The position numbers and the translations under genes were made by a program. The notes below the pieces were generated by a model. That model worked only from the letters and a program-made list of their open reading frames with translations, ran no database searches and was not told where the DNA came from. A stretch of DNA of 64,000 nt from CAWFFV01 sp963814985 (GTDB taxonomy: Bacteria; Chloroflexota; Ktedonobacteria; Ktedonobacterales; Ktedonobacteraceae): assembly GCA_963814985.1 (NCBI GenBank), contig CAWFFV010000058.1:101845-165844 (forward strand), read 5' to 3'. Below are positions 50,550 to 58,107 of the stretch, piece by piece; position 1 is the first letter of the stretch, and each line of letters begins with the position of its first letter.

Positions 50550-50990
50550 ATGAAAACTATTGATCACTTACAAACGATGGCTATTACCTACCAGGAAATC
50601 TGCCAGGGTGAAACACCTTGGGTGGCTTTAGGAAATTTCATGAATGGCTGGTTTGGTTACGCCAAAGATCGACAGGCACAACTTGTGGCAGACCCGATCT
50701 TTCTACCTGAGTCGCCGGATAGCGAAACGCTGCGTTGGGCAACCTTCTGCGCAGCTTCAGTAGAATGGCTGTGTGAGCGTTATGGGGTGCCCTGTCCTGT
50801 ATGGGTGCACAACCCTGCCTACTGCTTGCCTAAATCCTGGTTTGACTCTCCCGGTGCGCACAAGCCACAGGTACGTACGCGGCTCATCGAACAAACACCG
50901 GAACCATTCACCAGACGCAACATTTACTGCGGCAACCGCATGTTTAACAATAAGTACGAGCTGGCTGAACAATACCACTCCCCCCTTTAG
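50550..50990 (+). CDS. Hypothetical protein, 146 aa
   Basis: Begins MKTIDHLQTMAITYQEICQG with GGGGGGATA before the ATG. Contains WVALGNFMNGWFGYAKD, WATFCAASVEWLCERYGVPC and a C-terminal FTRRNIYCGNRMFNNKYEL. It is a soluble alpha/beta protein rich in Trp and Cys. From memory, similar short proteins are widespread and often sit beside toxin-antitoxin genes, as here. No function can be given. Confidence 0.65.
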   Translation: MKTIDHLQTMAITYQEICQGETPWVALGNFMNGWFGYAKDRQAQLVADPIFLPESPDSETLRWATFCAASVEWLCERYGVPCPVWVHNPAYCLPKSWFDSPGAHKPQVRTRLIEQTPEPFTRRNIYCGNRMFNNKYELAEQYHSPL

Positions 50991-51034
50991 TACTATGCCT
51001 TCCATAGCACCAATCCACCCCTGAGAAGCTATTT

Positions 51035-51352
51035 TTACAGTAACAAGGAAGTGCTATGCTGATGGTCTGGCTGATTAATGACCAGAATAACTTCACAATC
51101 TAGCTTTTTCAGGAATGCTCGTAATTTTCCCTCGCTAAAACGGTTAAAATGCCCATTCATAAGGTGCGATACTTCGGCCTGTTTAATATCAAGAAGCATT
51201 GCAATTTCCTGCTGCTTTAGCTTGCGACTCTGCAAAATTTTCAGCACTTCGACTCCGATCTGGGCACGGGCTAAAAGTTCATCTGCATTTTTTAAGCCAA
51301 TATCAGCGAATATATTATCAGAACCCTCGTAAATTTCAATTTCTTCACTCAT
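51035..51352 (-). CDS. XRE-type antitoxin (HigA-like)
   Basis: 105 residues. A helix-turn-helix (KLKQQEIAMLLDIKQAEVSH, then LMNGHFNRFSEGKLRAFLKKL) follows an N-terminal helical region. Its ATG overlaps the toxin stop by four bases. The gene order, toxin first and XRE antitoxin second, is the HigBA arrangement. It should neutralise the toxin and repress the operon, probably at the palindrome 51720-51743. Confidence 0.85.
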   Translation of the reverse strand: MSEEIEIYEGSDNIFADIGLKNADELLARAQIGVEVLKILQSRKLKQQEIAMLLDIKQAEVSHLMNGHFNRFSEGKLRAFLKKLDCEVILVINQPDHQHSTSLLL

Positions 51353-51708
51353 TTCTTGTTCTCCCTGCGTTGTGCTTCTTTTAATCTGCTAACGATCAGA
51401 TCGATGTCCTGTTGAGGCGTTTTAATGCCTGATTTCGATTTTTTCTGAAAAACATGCAACACGTAAACCTTATCCGCAATTTTCACAGCATAAACTGTAC
51501 GGTAAGTTTCTCCATCAAATCGTGTAACAATCTCGAATACACCGCCTGCAATCCCTGTAAGAGGTTTCGCATCCTCTGGCATTAGCCCGTTCTGTACCAG
51601 AAACAAGCCATACCCAATTTCACCTTGTACCTCTTCAGGAAAACTTCGTAACATCCTGAGCAAATCACCTGGCCAGTTAACTGGCTTAAGATCAGGTTTC
51701 TTTCTCAT
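51349..51708 (-). CDS. RelE/HigB-type (Gp49-like) toxin
   Basis: 119 residues. LLRMLRSFPEEVQGEIGYGL, AKPLTGIAGGVFEIVTRFDG, TYRTVYAVKIADKVYVLHVFQKK (read in two parts) and KTPQQDIDLIVSRLKEA match phage-derived Gp49-like/HigB toxins, ribosome-dependent mRNA interferases. First gene of the operon; the promoter and palindromic operator lie just upstream. Confidence 0.88.
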   Translation of the reverse strand: MRKKPDLKPVNWPGDLLRMLRSFPEEVQGEIGYGLFLVQNGLMPEDAKPLTGIAGGVFEIVTRFDGETYRTVYAVKIADKVYVLHVFQKKSKSGIKTPQQDIDLIVSRLKEAQRRENKK

Positions 51709-51719
51709 AATAATCTCTA

Positions 51720-51743
51720 TTATATAGGAAATATCCTATATAA
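51720..51743. promoter_or_regulatory. Palindromic operator of the toxin-antitoxin operon
   Basis: Perfect arms TTATATAGGA and TCCTATATAA separated by AATA, 11 bases upstream of the toxin ATG. The TATATA content suggests it overlaps the -10 region. This is the expected place for autorepression by the HTH antitoxin. Confidence 0.75.
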
Positions 51744-51768
51744 TCAAGACCACCTACAACGGAACCAG

Positions 51769-51864
51769 GTAACCGCTCAGTTTTGCTCGCTACCACAGGC
51801 AACACAACGGTTTGCGAAGTGCCTTAGGCGCTGAGGAATCAGCAAAAGAGATCTGAATAGCTAC
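51769..51864. repeat. Palindromic element without its core (deletion copy)
   Basis: Ends GTAACCGCTCAGTTTTGCTC and GAATAGCTAC and the internal GCGAAGTGCCTTAGGCGCTGA, seen in two parts, are those of the element family. The long central palindrome is absent; only GGCAACACAACGG remains between the flanks. Loss by replication slippage across the hairpin is a simple explanation. Confidence 0.7.
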
Positions 51865-51930
51865 TTCACAACATAAGTGATATTATGAAATAAAATCCTG
51901 AAGTTTTAGTGGAAGTAAGAAGGAGATGTT

Positions 51931-52179
51931 ATGTCTCTCAAAGCTTTAATTGTTATGCCAACGAATGGTGCTACATGGATTCGAACTATGGAACTGCCCT
52001 TCCCACCTTTTCCTGGATTGGGGATTCGTGTTGATACATACGAAATTCTCAACGTTGACAGCGTTGTCATTGGGGATTATCGCCACGATGTCACGTGTAT
52101 TGTTCAGCGCGAAGGCGATCATCCATTTACTACAAAAGAATGTGAGGCGCTCGGATTTGAGATTGCGTCATATCCATAG
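51931..52179 (+). CDS. Small hypothetical protein, 82 aa
   Basis: Begins MSLKALIVMPTNGATWIRTM with AAGGAGATGTT before the ATG. It is strand-rich, with IRVDTYEILNVDSVVIGDYR and a short C-terminal helix (TKECEALGFEIAS), suggesting a small beta-barrel-like fold. Not recognised. It stands alone between the toxin-antitoxin operon and the converging protease gene. Confidence 0.6.
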   Translation: MSLKALIVMPTNGATWIRTMELPFPPFPGLGIRVDTYEILNVDSVVIGDYRHDVTCIVQREGDHPFTTKECEALGFEIASYP

Positions 52180-52306
52180 GGATCAGCTTTTTTCTCCTTC
52201 AAGATATCCAGGGGTGGAGTGCTGAATATCTAAGCTTCCAGTACAGTAGCGCCCTGAGCGAGGGATATCTCTTCCTTCGGGGCAACTTTACAATGCTCAT
52301 TCATAA

Positions 52307-53125
52307 TTATCCATCGGATTGGGGCATGTGCACATACCTATACCGGGCTAATGTCTTTGGACCCCATAAGAACGTTACGATCACAGCTATGATGGCAATG
52401 ATCACTCCGGTAATAGCCGGGTCGTAATATGAACCATAGTTTGGAAATAAAAAAACACTGACATTGTCCATGGCATGAAAGAGGATTGCCGCAAATATGC
52501 TTTTTCCTGTGTTGTTATAGAGCCAAACAATAAGGACCCGCGTCACAAGTGTAGAGAAACATTGCCAGGCTATCCATGTTGGAGTATGGTTAGCTTGAAT
52601 CAACGGCACGACATGCCATATTGCCCACACCGACCCCAGAATAATGCTGGTTTTTAATGCGCTCCACCTATCTTGCATTGGATCAACGGCATATCCCATC
52701 CAGCCCACCTCTTCACCTACAGCGCCGATAAAGAACGTAACAAAAAATATCGGTATCGTCAAAAATGGAATGTACGGTTCGGGGAGTGGTAGCCCCATCA
52801 GGCGCATTACCCCATACGACAGCAACATTATAATAGGCATCAAGAAAATGATGGGTACATACCAGATCTTTTGCTTGATTCTCTTATAATCGAAAACTCT
52901 CTTCAATAGCCTCCTTATGCCACCAGGTTTATCTTCTCTGTAAACAAGGATTAAAGCCACTATGAGCGGACAAAAGGCCTGAAGCGAACTCACAGGAAGA
53001 TTTATCGGAAGTCCTTTAGATAAGTGTTCGGCCATAGCGCCAATCAGCCAGATTGGGATAGAAAGAGCGAAAACCAATAAAAAGAATTTTAGAGGTGACT
53101 TTTTAAATGAGGTGCTGGTATTCAT
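52307..53125 (-). CDS. CPBP-family intramembrane metalloprotease (CAAX/Abi type)
   Basis: 272 residues, about eight membrane helices. Catalytic motifs are intact: GAVGEEVGWMGYAVDPMQ (EExxxR-like, here EEVGWMG), IWHVVPLIQ and LFHAMDNVSVF. Bacterial members are linked to bacteriocin self-immunity or membrane-protein processing; the substrate is unknown. The ribosome site is weak. It lies between the small hypothetical and a cluster of palindromic elements, as a single gene. Confidence 0.85.
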   Translation of the reverse strand: MNTSTSFKKSPLKFFLLVFALSIPIWLIGAMAEHLSKGLPINLPVSSLQAFCPLIVALILVYREDKPGGIRRLLKRVFDYKRIKQKIWYVPIIFLMPIIMLLSYGVMRLMGLPLPEPYIPFLTIPIFFVTFFIGAVGEEVGWMGYAVDPMQDRWSALKTSIILGSVWAIWHVVPLIQANHTPTWIAWQCFSTLVTRVLIVWLYNNTGKSIFAAILFHAMDNVSVFLFPNYGSYYDPAITGVIIAIIAVIVTFLWGPKTLARYRYVHMPQSDG

Positions 53126-53184
53126 GACTTGCAGTCCCCTATCATTTTGATAATCGAAGAGAAGCTACTCTCTATACGTAGAGA

Positions 53185-53242
53185 GTAACCGCTCAGTTTT
53201 ACTTGCCACCGCAAGTGGCTCACTCTCCATGAGTCATCCCGA
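53185..53242. repeat. Left half of a palindromic element, interrupted by copy E
   Basis: GTAACCGCTCAGTTTTACTT and CACCGCAAGTGGCTCACTC match the left side of the family (compare 54049-54107). It is cut off at CATGAGTCATCCC, the extended end of copy E. This indicates insertion of one element next to or into another. Confidence 0.6.
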
Positions 53243-53397
53243 GTAACTATTCAGGTACCCTCACCACCTGCCGGTGGCTCGCTCTTGTTTTATGTGGGTT
53301 GCGGTGGTTGCGCCGCAACCACCGCAACCCACATAAAACAACTTGCGAAGCGCCTTCGGCGCTGAAGGAATCAGAGAAAGGGAACCTGAATAGTTAC
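53243..53397. repeat. Palindromic element copy E
   Basis: Ends GTAACTATTCAGGTACCC and GGGAACCTGAATAGTTAC. Core 53285-53341 is a perfect 57-nt palindrome (28-bp arms; outer TTGTTTTATGTGGGTTGCG, inner GTGGTTGCGC). Orientation as copy B. Confidence 0.87.
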
Positions 53398-54048
53398 GGA
53401 AGAAGGGAAATATAAGGCCTGGTGGAGATGGCGGCGTGGTCGATGTAGCTGTTGGCTGTACGCTCTAAGTGAAAGAGAATGCATAGAACCAAATCTGTTA
53501 TGCTACTACAGTTGTTTGGGGAATTTGGGACAGCATGCTATGATGGAAATGACCACTCTACGGTCGTGGGTTGCCAGGATAGAGGGTCCAATCTGCTGTC
53601 CTGGCAACTCTCCTACGAGAACCATCAATACACCAGAGGATGGTGTACGAAGAGTTATCCACTTTTTCAGTTCTATCAATTTGTACACTAAAGGCGGTAG
53701 AAAGAAGACACCTCGCTGTATATGTTGACATCGGCCGGCTGTCGAACTGGGCAGAAAAGCTCCTTTTTGCCTGAAGCAATAGGGCTTGTAAAGACATCTC
53801 ATGAAATCGACGCTCTTCGTTTTTTGCCCACAACAAGTGCCTACAGGTATCAATACTCATACGGCAAGGTATCTCTCCCTCACATTTTTAGTATACGTAC
53901 ATAAAACAAGTCGCTTTGCTAAATCTATCTATCTATAGCAGCGTTTATTAATTATCCTATCCGGCGTGTAAAACCCCTGCCTTCAGGCACGGGGATACAA
54001 GTGCTGTTCCTTGTACTCCTCCAGGCCGCAGGGGGATAATGAAAACTT
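53398..54048. other. Gene-poor stretch with a relic IS200/IS605-like end
   Basis: Short frames exist on both strands but none reads like a known protein; the best plus-strand pieces (VYVDIGRLSNWAEKLLF) are broken by stops. A hairpin like an IS200/IS605 right end lies at 53974-53994. GGGGGATAATGAAAACT (54031-54047) also occurs at the start of the gene at 50550. The region looks like transposon debris. Confidence 0.45.
53974..53994. other. IS200/IS605-like right-end hairpin (orphan)
   Basis: CCCCTGCC, loop TTCA, GGCACGGGG with one bulged C, flanked by GTAAAA and ATACAAG. This is the style of hairpin found at the right ends of IS605/IS1341 elements and at the 3' end of TnpB guide RNAs. No tnpA or tnpB gene is detectable beside it. 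Confidence 0.45.
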
Positions 54049-54107
54049 GTAACTACTCAGTTTTGCTCACCACTGCTGGTGACTCATTGCGCTCATGAGT
54101 CATCCCG
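54049..54107. repeat. Left half of an interrupted palindromic element
   Basis: GTAACTACTCAGTTTTGCTC and CACCACTGCTGGTGACTCA begin a normal element, which stops at CATGAGTCATCCCG, the extended end of copy F. Its missing right half appears at 54403-54442. Confidence 0.65.
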
Positions 54108-54260
54108 GTAACTATTCAGGTGCCCTGACCACCTGCGGTGGCTAGCTCTTGTTTTATGTGGGTTGCGGTGTTTGCGCCGCAAACATCGCTACCCACATAA
54201 AACAACTTGCGAAGTGCCTTCGGCGCTGAGGAATGAGGAAAAGAGAAGCTGAATAGTTAC
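54108..54260. repeat. Palindromic element copy F (core with mismatches)
   Basis: Ends GTAACTATTCAGGTGCCC and GCTGAATAGTTAC. The core 54149-54205 has 28-bp arms like copy D/E but with three mismatches (GTTGCGGTG opposite CATCGCTAC), so this copy is decaying. The tip TTGCGCCGCAA is intact. Confidence 0.83.
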
Positions 54261-54402
54261 GTCATCCCGGTAACTATTCAGAAGGGGGTGCTGGGGGACA
54301 GCAGTCCCCCGGCCGGAGCGCGAGGTATCCTCGCAAAATCCCCCTTTTTCAAAGGCCGCCGGTGGCGGCGCGAGAGGGTATCTGAAGAGTTACCGGGATG
54401 AC
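54261..54402. repeat. Related element G: same ends, different interior
   Basis: Ends GTCATCCCGGTAACTATTCA and TGAAGAGTTACCGGGATGAC match the extended ends of the family. The interior is unrelated: GGGGGTGCTGGGGGACAGCA, then GCGAGGTATCCTCGC, AATCCCCC and GGCCGCCGGTGGCGGC. The GCGAGG-CCTCGC hairpin recurs at 34541-34616. Confidence 0.7.
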
Positions 54403-54442
54403 TCATTACGCCTGCGAAGCGCCTAAGGCGCTGAGGAATCAG
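54403..54442. repeat. Right half of the interrupted element
   Basis: GCGAAGCGCCTAAGGCGCTG followed by AGGAATCAGAAGAG is the standard right inner portion of the family and completes the left half at 54049. It overlaps the last codons of the ABC transporter gene, so the element forms the end of that coding sequence. Confidence 0.6.
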
Positions 54443-56492
54443 AAGAGCACGGCAACTTTTGCTTACATTTTACACTGTTGTGCCTGACACGCCCGAAACC
54501 GCGTCGATCCTTAAGCATCAGGCACAAAATGGTCATGAGGATGAACACAACAATCATTGCACCCAGGGCGAGCCATGTATATATCAGGTGCCATGTTGCA
54601 TTCGCGAGGCTGTAGGTAGAGAAGAGCGTGCCGTGATAGCTGTAGTTGTTGCCAAACAATTTGTCCCCTTCTTGCGAGGGACCAAACCACTTGTCGCCGT
54701 GAACACCAACCGTCGAGCCAAGTGCCGCCATTGCCCAGCGCACAGGGAGAGCCATACCAATAATTTGTAGCGCTTGATTATCAAGAGGAAATAATATTCC
54801 CGAAAAGACGATCTGCGGCACCAACAAGAGTGGCAAGAAGCTCGTAGCACGATCACTATTAGGAACAATCGCCGAGACAGTCAGGCCAAGCATCAGGCCC
54901 GCGAGCGAGGTGAGGGCGATGGCGATGTAGACTTCGACCCAACCGGGAAGAAACGTTCCATGCCGCAAGGGGTCTGCCAGACTGATGATGCCAACGAGAG
55001 CGGCGCTTTGGAGTAGACAGAGTATACCTAATATCGTTACCTTCGAGAAAAGATAGGGAAGGATGCCGACATTCATCGCTCGTTCGCGTCGATAGATTGG
55101 CTCCTCTTTGACAATCTCACGCGAGGAGTTGATGCAACCACACATCATCGCAGAAAGCGCCATAATAAACAGAATAATCGGGGCTTTGCCAGGACCAGGA
55201 ACGATGAAATCTTGCAGGGCCTCACTGACACCACCGCGACGAGCAGCGTAAGCTCTTCCCTGTTGAGTCGTTTTCAGCTTCTTCTCCAACTGGTTACAAT
55301 CTGTTGAAACGGCAGGTGAAGATGGACTGGGTATCTCAGGAAGGCCCACATTCGTAAAAATCTGTGCCGTTCTTGGACATTGCACGACCATGTTGGGATC
55401 AAATCCCCCTGGCCCCATACTGACGTTGATGATGGTGAAGAGAATAAGCGCAATAACGGGAGCCTGGAGCAACAGGATAGCGAGATTCCAGCGATCATTT
55501 TTTAGTAGTTCGAGATAACGTTTACAGAGAAATAGCCATTGGCAAAGTGGACGGCAACGCTTTGGTTGCTTCAACTTTGCTCGTATTCCCTGATGCACTC
55601 CGGTGTCCGTGGTCTGCAAAGGATCAGATATATACGTTTTATAATCAGAAGACCTGCGAAAATCCTCGCTCCATCGCTTACACGCTTGCTCAGTATCCAG
55701 TTCGTTATAGATCTCGGCAAAATCAGTTTTTTTGAAAAATTGCATTGCCTGATGAGGCGGTCCAAAATAGACAAGGCGACCTGACCCCAGAAAACAGATA
55801 TAATCACATGTATTTATGTTGTTCGTTGTATGTGTGACAAGCACAACCGTCTGGCCTTTATCGGCAAGTTTGCGTAGCAGGTTCATCATCTTGCGATCAA
55901 GTCCTGGATCAAGGCCAGAAGTAGGTTCATCCAGGAAAAAGGCACTGGGATTTGCCAATAGTTCGAGGGCAATTGAGACACGTTTGCGCTCACCGCCAGA
56001 GAGCTTATCTATCAACATATCCTGCTTTTTGTTCAACCCGACCTCTTCCAGAACTTCTCTAATACGGGCCTGTATCAGTGCTTCTGTATTGTTGTCGGGC
56101 AAACGCAACTTTGCACCATAATAGAGCGCACTTTGTACGGTTAGCTCACGATGAACGATATCATCCTGTGGCACATAGCCAAGCTGTGTACTGAAAACGG
56201 TATAGGATTTATAATAGTCCTGTCCATTATAATAGACCGTACCGCTGGCCGGACTCAACCCGTTTAGGGCTTTCAATAGCGTGGATTTACCAGCACCAGA
56301 ACTACCAACAAGCGCAACGAATGAGTGTGGTGGGATGACAAGTGAAATGTTATTGAGGAGAATCTTTTCCTTACCCTTGCTTGAAATAATCTTGTACAGG
56401 TCTTTAACATCAATACGGATACTACGATTTTCGTCGCATCGAAGTACATTTCCCGCATGTGTGTTGTTTTTCTCTTCAACATTGAGATCCAT
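54423..56492 (-). CDS. ABCG-like ABC transporter (ATPase fused to ABC-2 permease)
   Basis: 689 residues from ATG 56492, with AGGAGGG 12 bases upstream. The ATPase comes first: VALVGSSGAGKSTLLKALNG (Walker A), LGYVPQDDIVHRELTVQSAL (Q loop), LSGGERKRVSIALELL (signature), FFLDEPTSGLDPG (Walker B) and VTHTTNNINTCD (H loop). Residues ~360-680 hold about six membrane helices of the ABC-2 type, with SSREIVKEEPIYRRERAMNV, typical of ABCG/White half-transporters. The frame is open further upstream to 56783, including a Cys motif CRCPICPEV, but that part crosses a long hairpin. The last ~6 codons come from an element. Substrate unknown. Confidence 0.85.
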   Translation of the reverse strand: MDLNVEEKNNTHAGNVLRCDENRSIRIDVKDLYKIISSKGKEKILLNNISLVIPPHSFVALVGSSGAGKSTLLKALNGLSPASGTVYYNGQDYYKSYTVFSTQLGYVPQDDIVHRELTVQSALYYGAKLRLPDNNTEALIQARIREVLEEVGLNKKQDMLIDKLSGGERKRVSIALELLANPSAFFLDEPTSGLDPGLDRKMMNLLRKLADKGQTVVLVTHTTNNINTCDYICFLGSGRLVYFGPPHQAMQFFKKTDFAEIYNELDTEQACKRWSEDFRRSSDYKTYISDPLQTTDTGVHQGIRAKLKQPKRCRPLCQWLFLCKRYLELLKNDRWNLAILLLQAPVIALILFTIINVSMGPGGFDPNMVVQCPRTAQIFTNVGLPEIPSPSSPAVSTDCNQLEKKLKTTQQGRAYAARRGGVSEALQDFIVPGPGKAPIILFIMALSAMMCGCINSSREIVKEEPIYRRERAMNVGILPYLFSKVTILGILCLLQSAALVGIISLADPLRHGTFLPGWVEVYIAIALTSLAGLMLGLTVSAIVPNSDRATSFLPLLLVPQIVFSGILFPLDNQALQIIGMALPVRWAMAALGSTVGVHGDKWFGPSQEGDKLFGNNYSYHGTLFSTYSLANATWHLIYTWLALGAMIVVFILMTILCLMLKDRRGFGRVRHNSVKCKQKLPCSSDSSAP

Positions 56493-56677
56493 TTTGACAC
56501 TCTTCCCTCCTACACTGCCCAAATGATGGAGATGATTAGCATAGCCAGGACCATCAACCTCAGGACAAATAGGACACCTGCAACTCGTACGATATTGAGA
56601 AGGTCCCTCCTCTAATTGCTTATCGGCTGTCTGCGTGGATAGGAGTAGCCAATTTTTCTCCCTTTCTTGAGCGAAAG

Positions 56678-56748
56678 TAAGGCGAAAACAAACAAAGAAC
56701 TTGTGGTGACTGCAAGTCACCACAAGTTCTTTGTTTGTTTTAGCCTTA
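56678..56748. terminator. Very long (34-bp) hairpin between GNAT gene and ABC transporter
   Basis: Arms of 34 bases with one mismatch (56678-56711 and 56715-56748) enclose a 3-base loop GCA; the top is GTGGTGACT/AGTCACCAC and the base ends AAAACAAACAAAG / CTTTGTTTGTTTT. It starts 13 bases after the GNAT stop, and T-rich sequence follows on the minus strand, so it can terminate. It is longer than usual for a terminator. Confidence 0.7.
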
Positions 56749-56760
56749 TGATGCGTCTTG

Positions 56761-57303
56761 CTATATTTGTGCGGCCCACTCATAATCGAGGATAGCGTAG
56801 TGGAGCGTGTCCCACCAGCGACCCTTCATCCACTCGGTCTCGCGTAAACGGCCTTCGTACCGCATGCCGATTTTTTCCAGGACACGTGCGGAGGCTGTGT
56901 TCTCGGCAATGCAATGCGCATGAATACGGTGTAAGCCTAATTTGTCGAAGCCGAATGCTAGCATAGTGTGCGCGGCCTCAGTTGCATAACCTCTGCCCCA
57001 ATAGCGACTATCGAGTTCGTAGCCTATATCCGCTATTCGTATATTGGTACTACTTGTACGGATGCCACAATTGCCGATTAAGCGGTTCTCAGATTTCAAA
57101 ATGACTGCGAACTGAAATTTGCGGCGTGGTTTTTCGCCGCGCCAGGATATAAATATTCCCACGAAGTCGCGTACATCCATCTCTGTTCTATACGTCCAGG
57201 GATTGTAACGCAGATAATATGGATCGGATTGATAGGCGAGTACAGCACGCCAATCATTCTCCTCGAATTCGCGTAATAACAGGCGATCGGTTTGAAGGAT
57301 CAT
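56761..57303 (-). CDS. GNAT acetyltransferase (RimJ/RimL-like)
   Basis: 180 residues from ATG 57303. MILQTDRLLLREFEENDW is the classic opening. IADIGYELDSRYWGRGYATE is the acetyl-CoA loop region, and LHRIHAHCIAENTASARVLE and KIGMRYEGRLRETEWMKGRW finish the fold. It probably acetylates a protein N-terminus or a small amine. The start overlaps the stop of the preceding gene by one base (TAATG), so the two are translationally coupled. Confidence 0.92.
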   Translation of the reverse strand: MILQTDRLLLREFEENDWRAVLAYQSDPYYLRYNPWTYRTEMDVRDFVGIFISWRGEKPRRKFQFAVILKSENRLIGNCGIRTSSTNIRIADIGYELDSRYWGRGYATEAAHTMLAFGFDKLGLHRIHAHCIAENTASARVLEKIGMRYEGRLRETEWMKGRWWDTLHYAILDYEWAAQI

Positions 57304-57788
57304 TAGAATACCGGATGCATCGAACGCCATGGGCTGGGAGTAGAGGCGATTATAGCTGGTTCCCAGCCCGGCTCACCATATAAAATGGACTCATTCCACT
57401 TCGGGTTCTTGCGGTAGAAGTTGTAATGAATTTGCCACTGACCGCCGACCTTTTGTTTCTCATGATAGGCTGTCTCTATGTTCAGGCGAAACGAGAGCAA
57501 TTGTGCATAGTAGGGCTGGAGCCGGTACTCCATCGTGTCGGTATCCAACTCATGGTCGACAAACGACATTTGTAGATCGAAGCGGTAGGGGTAGTTCTTC
57601 ACCTCCGGGTCACGGTCGTCCTCATCTGCTCGATGGATAAGCACAAGCATCCCTAACATTTCAAACTGACAATATGGCTCACCCGCGAAGGCGTTCTCCT
57701 TGAATGGAGGAAGCGAAAAGAGGGCACGTATTTCCGTGGCAAGTTGTTGCAATGGCTTGTCTGTTTTCATACAGATTTGAAATGACAT
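57303..57788 (-). CDS. Hypothetical protein, 161 aa, coupled to GNAT
   Basis: AAGGAG precedes the ATG. Sequence begins MSFQICMKTDKPLQQLATEI and contains YCQFEMLGMLVLIHRADEDD and RLNIETAYHEKQKVGGQWQI; a mixed alpha/beta soluble protein. No known motif recognised. One-base overlap with the GNAT gene suggests a shared task, perhaps as the acetylation target or its partner; that is inference. Confidence 0.7.
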   Translation of the reverse strand: MSFQICMKTDKPLQQLATEIRALFSLPPFKENAFAGEPYCQFEMLGMLVLIHRADEDDRDPEVKNYPYRFDLQMSFVDHELDTDTMEYRLQPYYAQLLSFRLNIETAYHEKQKVGGQWQIHYNFYRKNPKWNESILYGEPGWEPAIIASTPSPWRSMHPVF

Positions 57789-58107
57789 ACGAACGGCTCC
57801 TTACGGGTCTGGAGGTCGAGTAGAGTAAACTTTGCTATCCATCTTACGCTTGTTGTGAAAAGGTGTCAAGCATATCACGACCTTTCCACTACACAGGATA
57901 GTAGTGGCTCTGGGATTATCAGAGGCCTGTGTTACCACAGCTATATCGCCTGCCAAAAAGGTGGTATCTGCAACGAAACTGGATGTTGACTTGTAAATGC
58001 TTTATCCATTATACTTACACACGAAATGGTGTAAGAATGGGCTGTACTCCCAGAACGCACACTATACTTTATGTTAAATATATACCCTTTGAGTTTTTTT
58101 TAGGAAG
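57789..58107. other. Divergent promoter region
   Basis: Lies between the minus-strand hypothetical/GNAT pair and the plus-strand kinase gene. AT-rich toward the kinase, with GAAGGTG just before ATG 58114. No RNA structure or coding frame was recognised. Confidence 0.4.

Noticed and set aside
53479..53904. Degenerate transposase or protein gene near 53.5-53.9 kb
   Set aside because: No transposase motif could be recognised in any of the six frames. It is described only as gene-poor debris.
8648..54442. CRISPR array from the repeated elements
   Set aside because: Copies are kilobases apart with no spacer-repeat pattern and no cas genes; they are dispersed palindromic elements.
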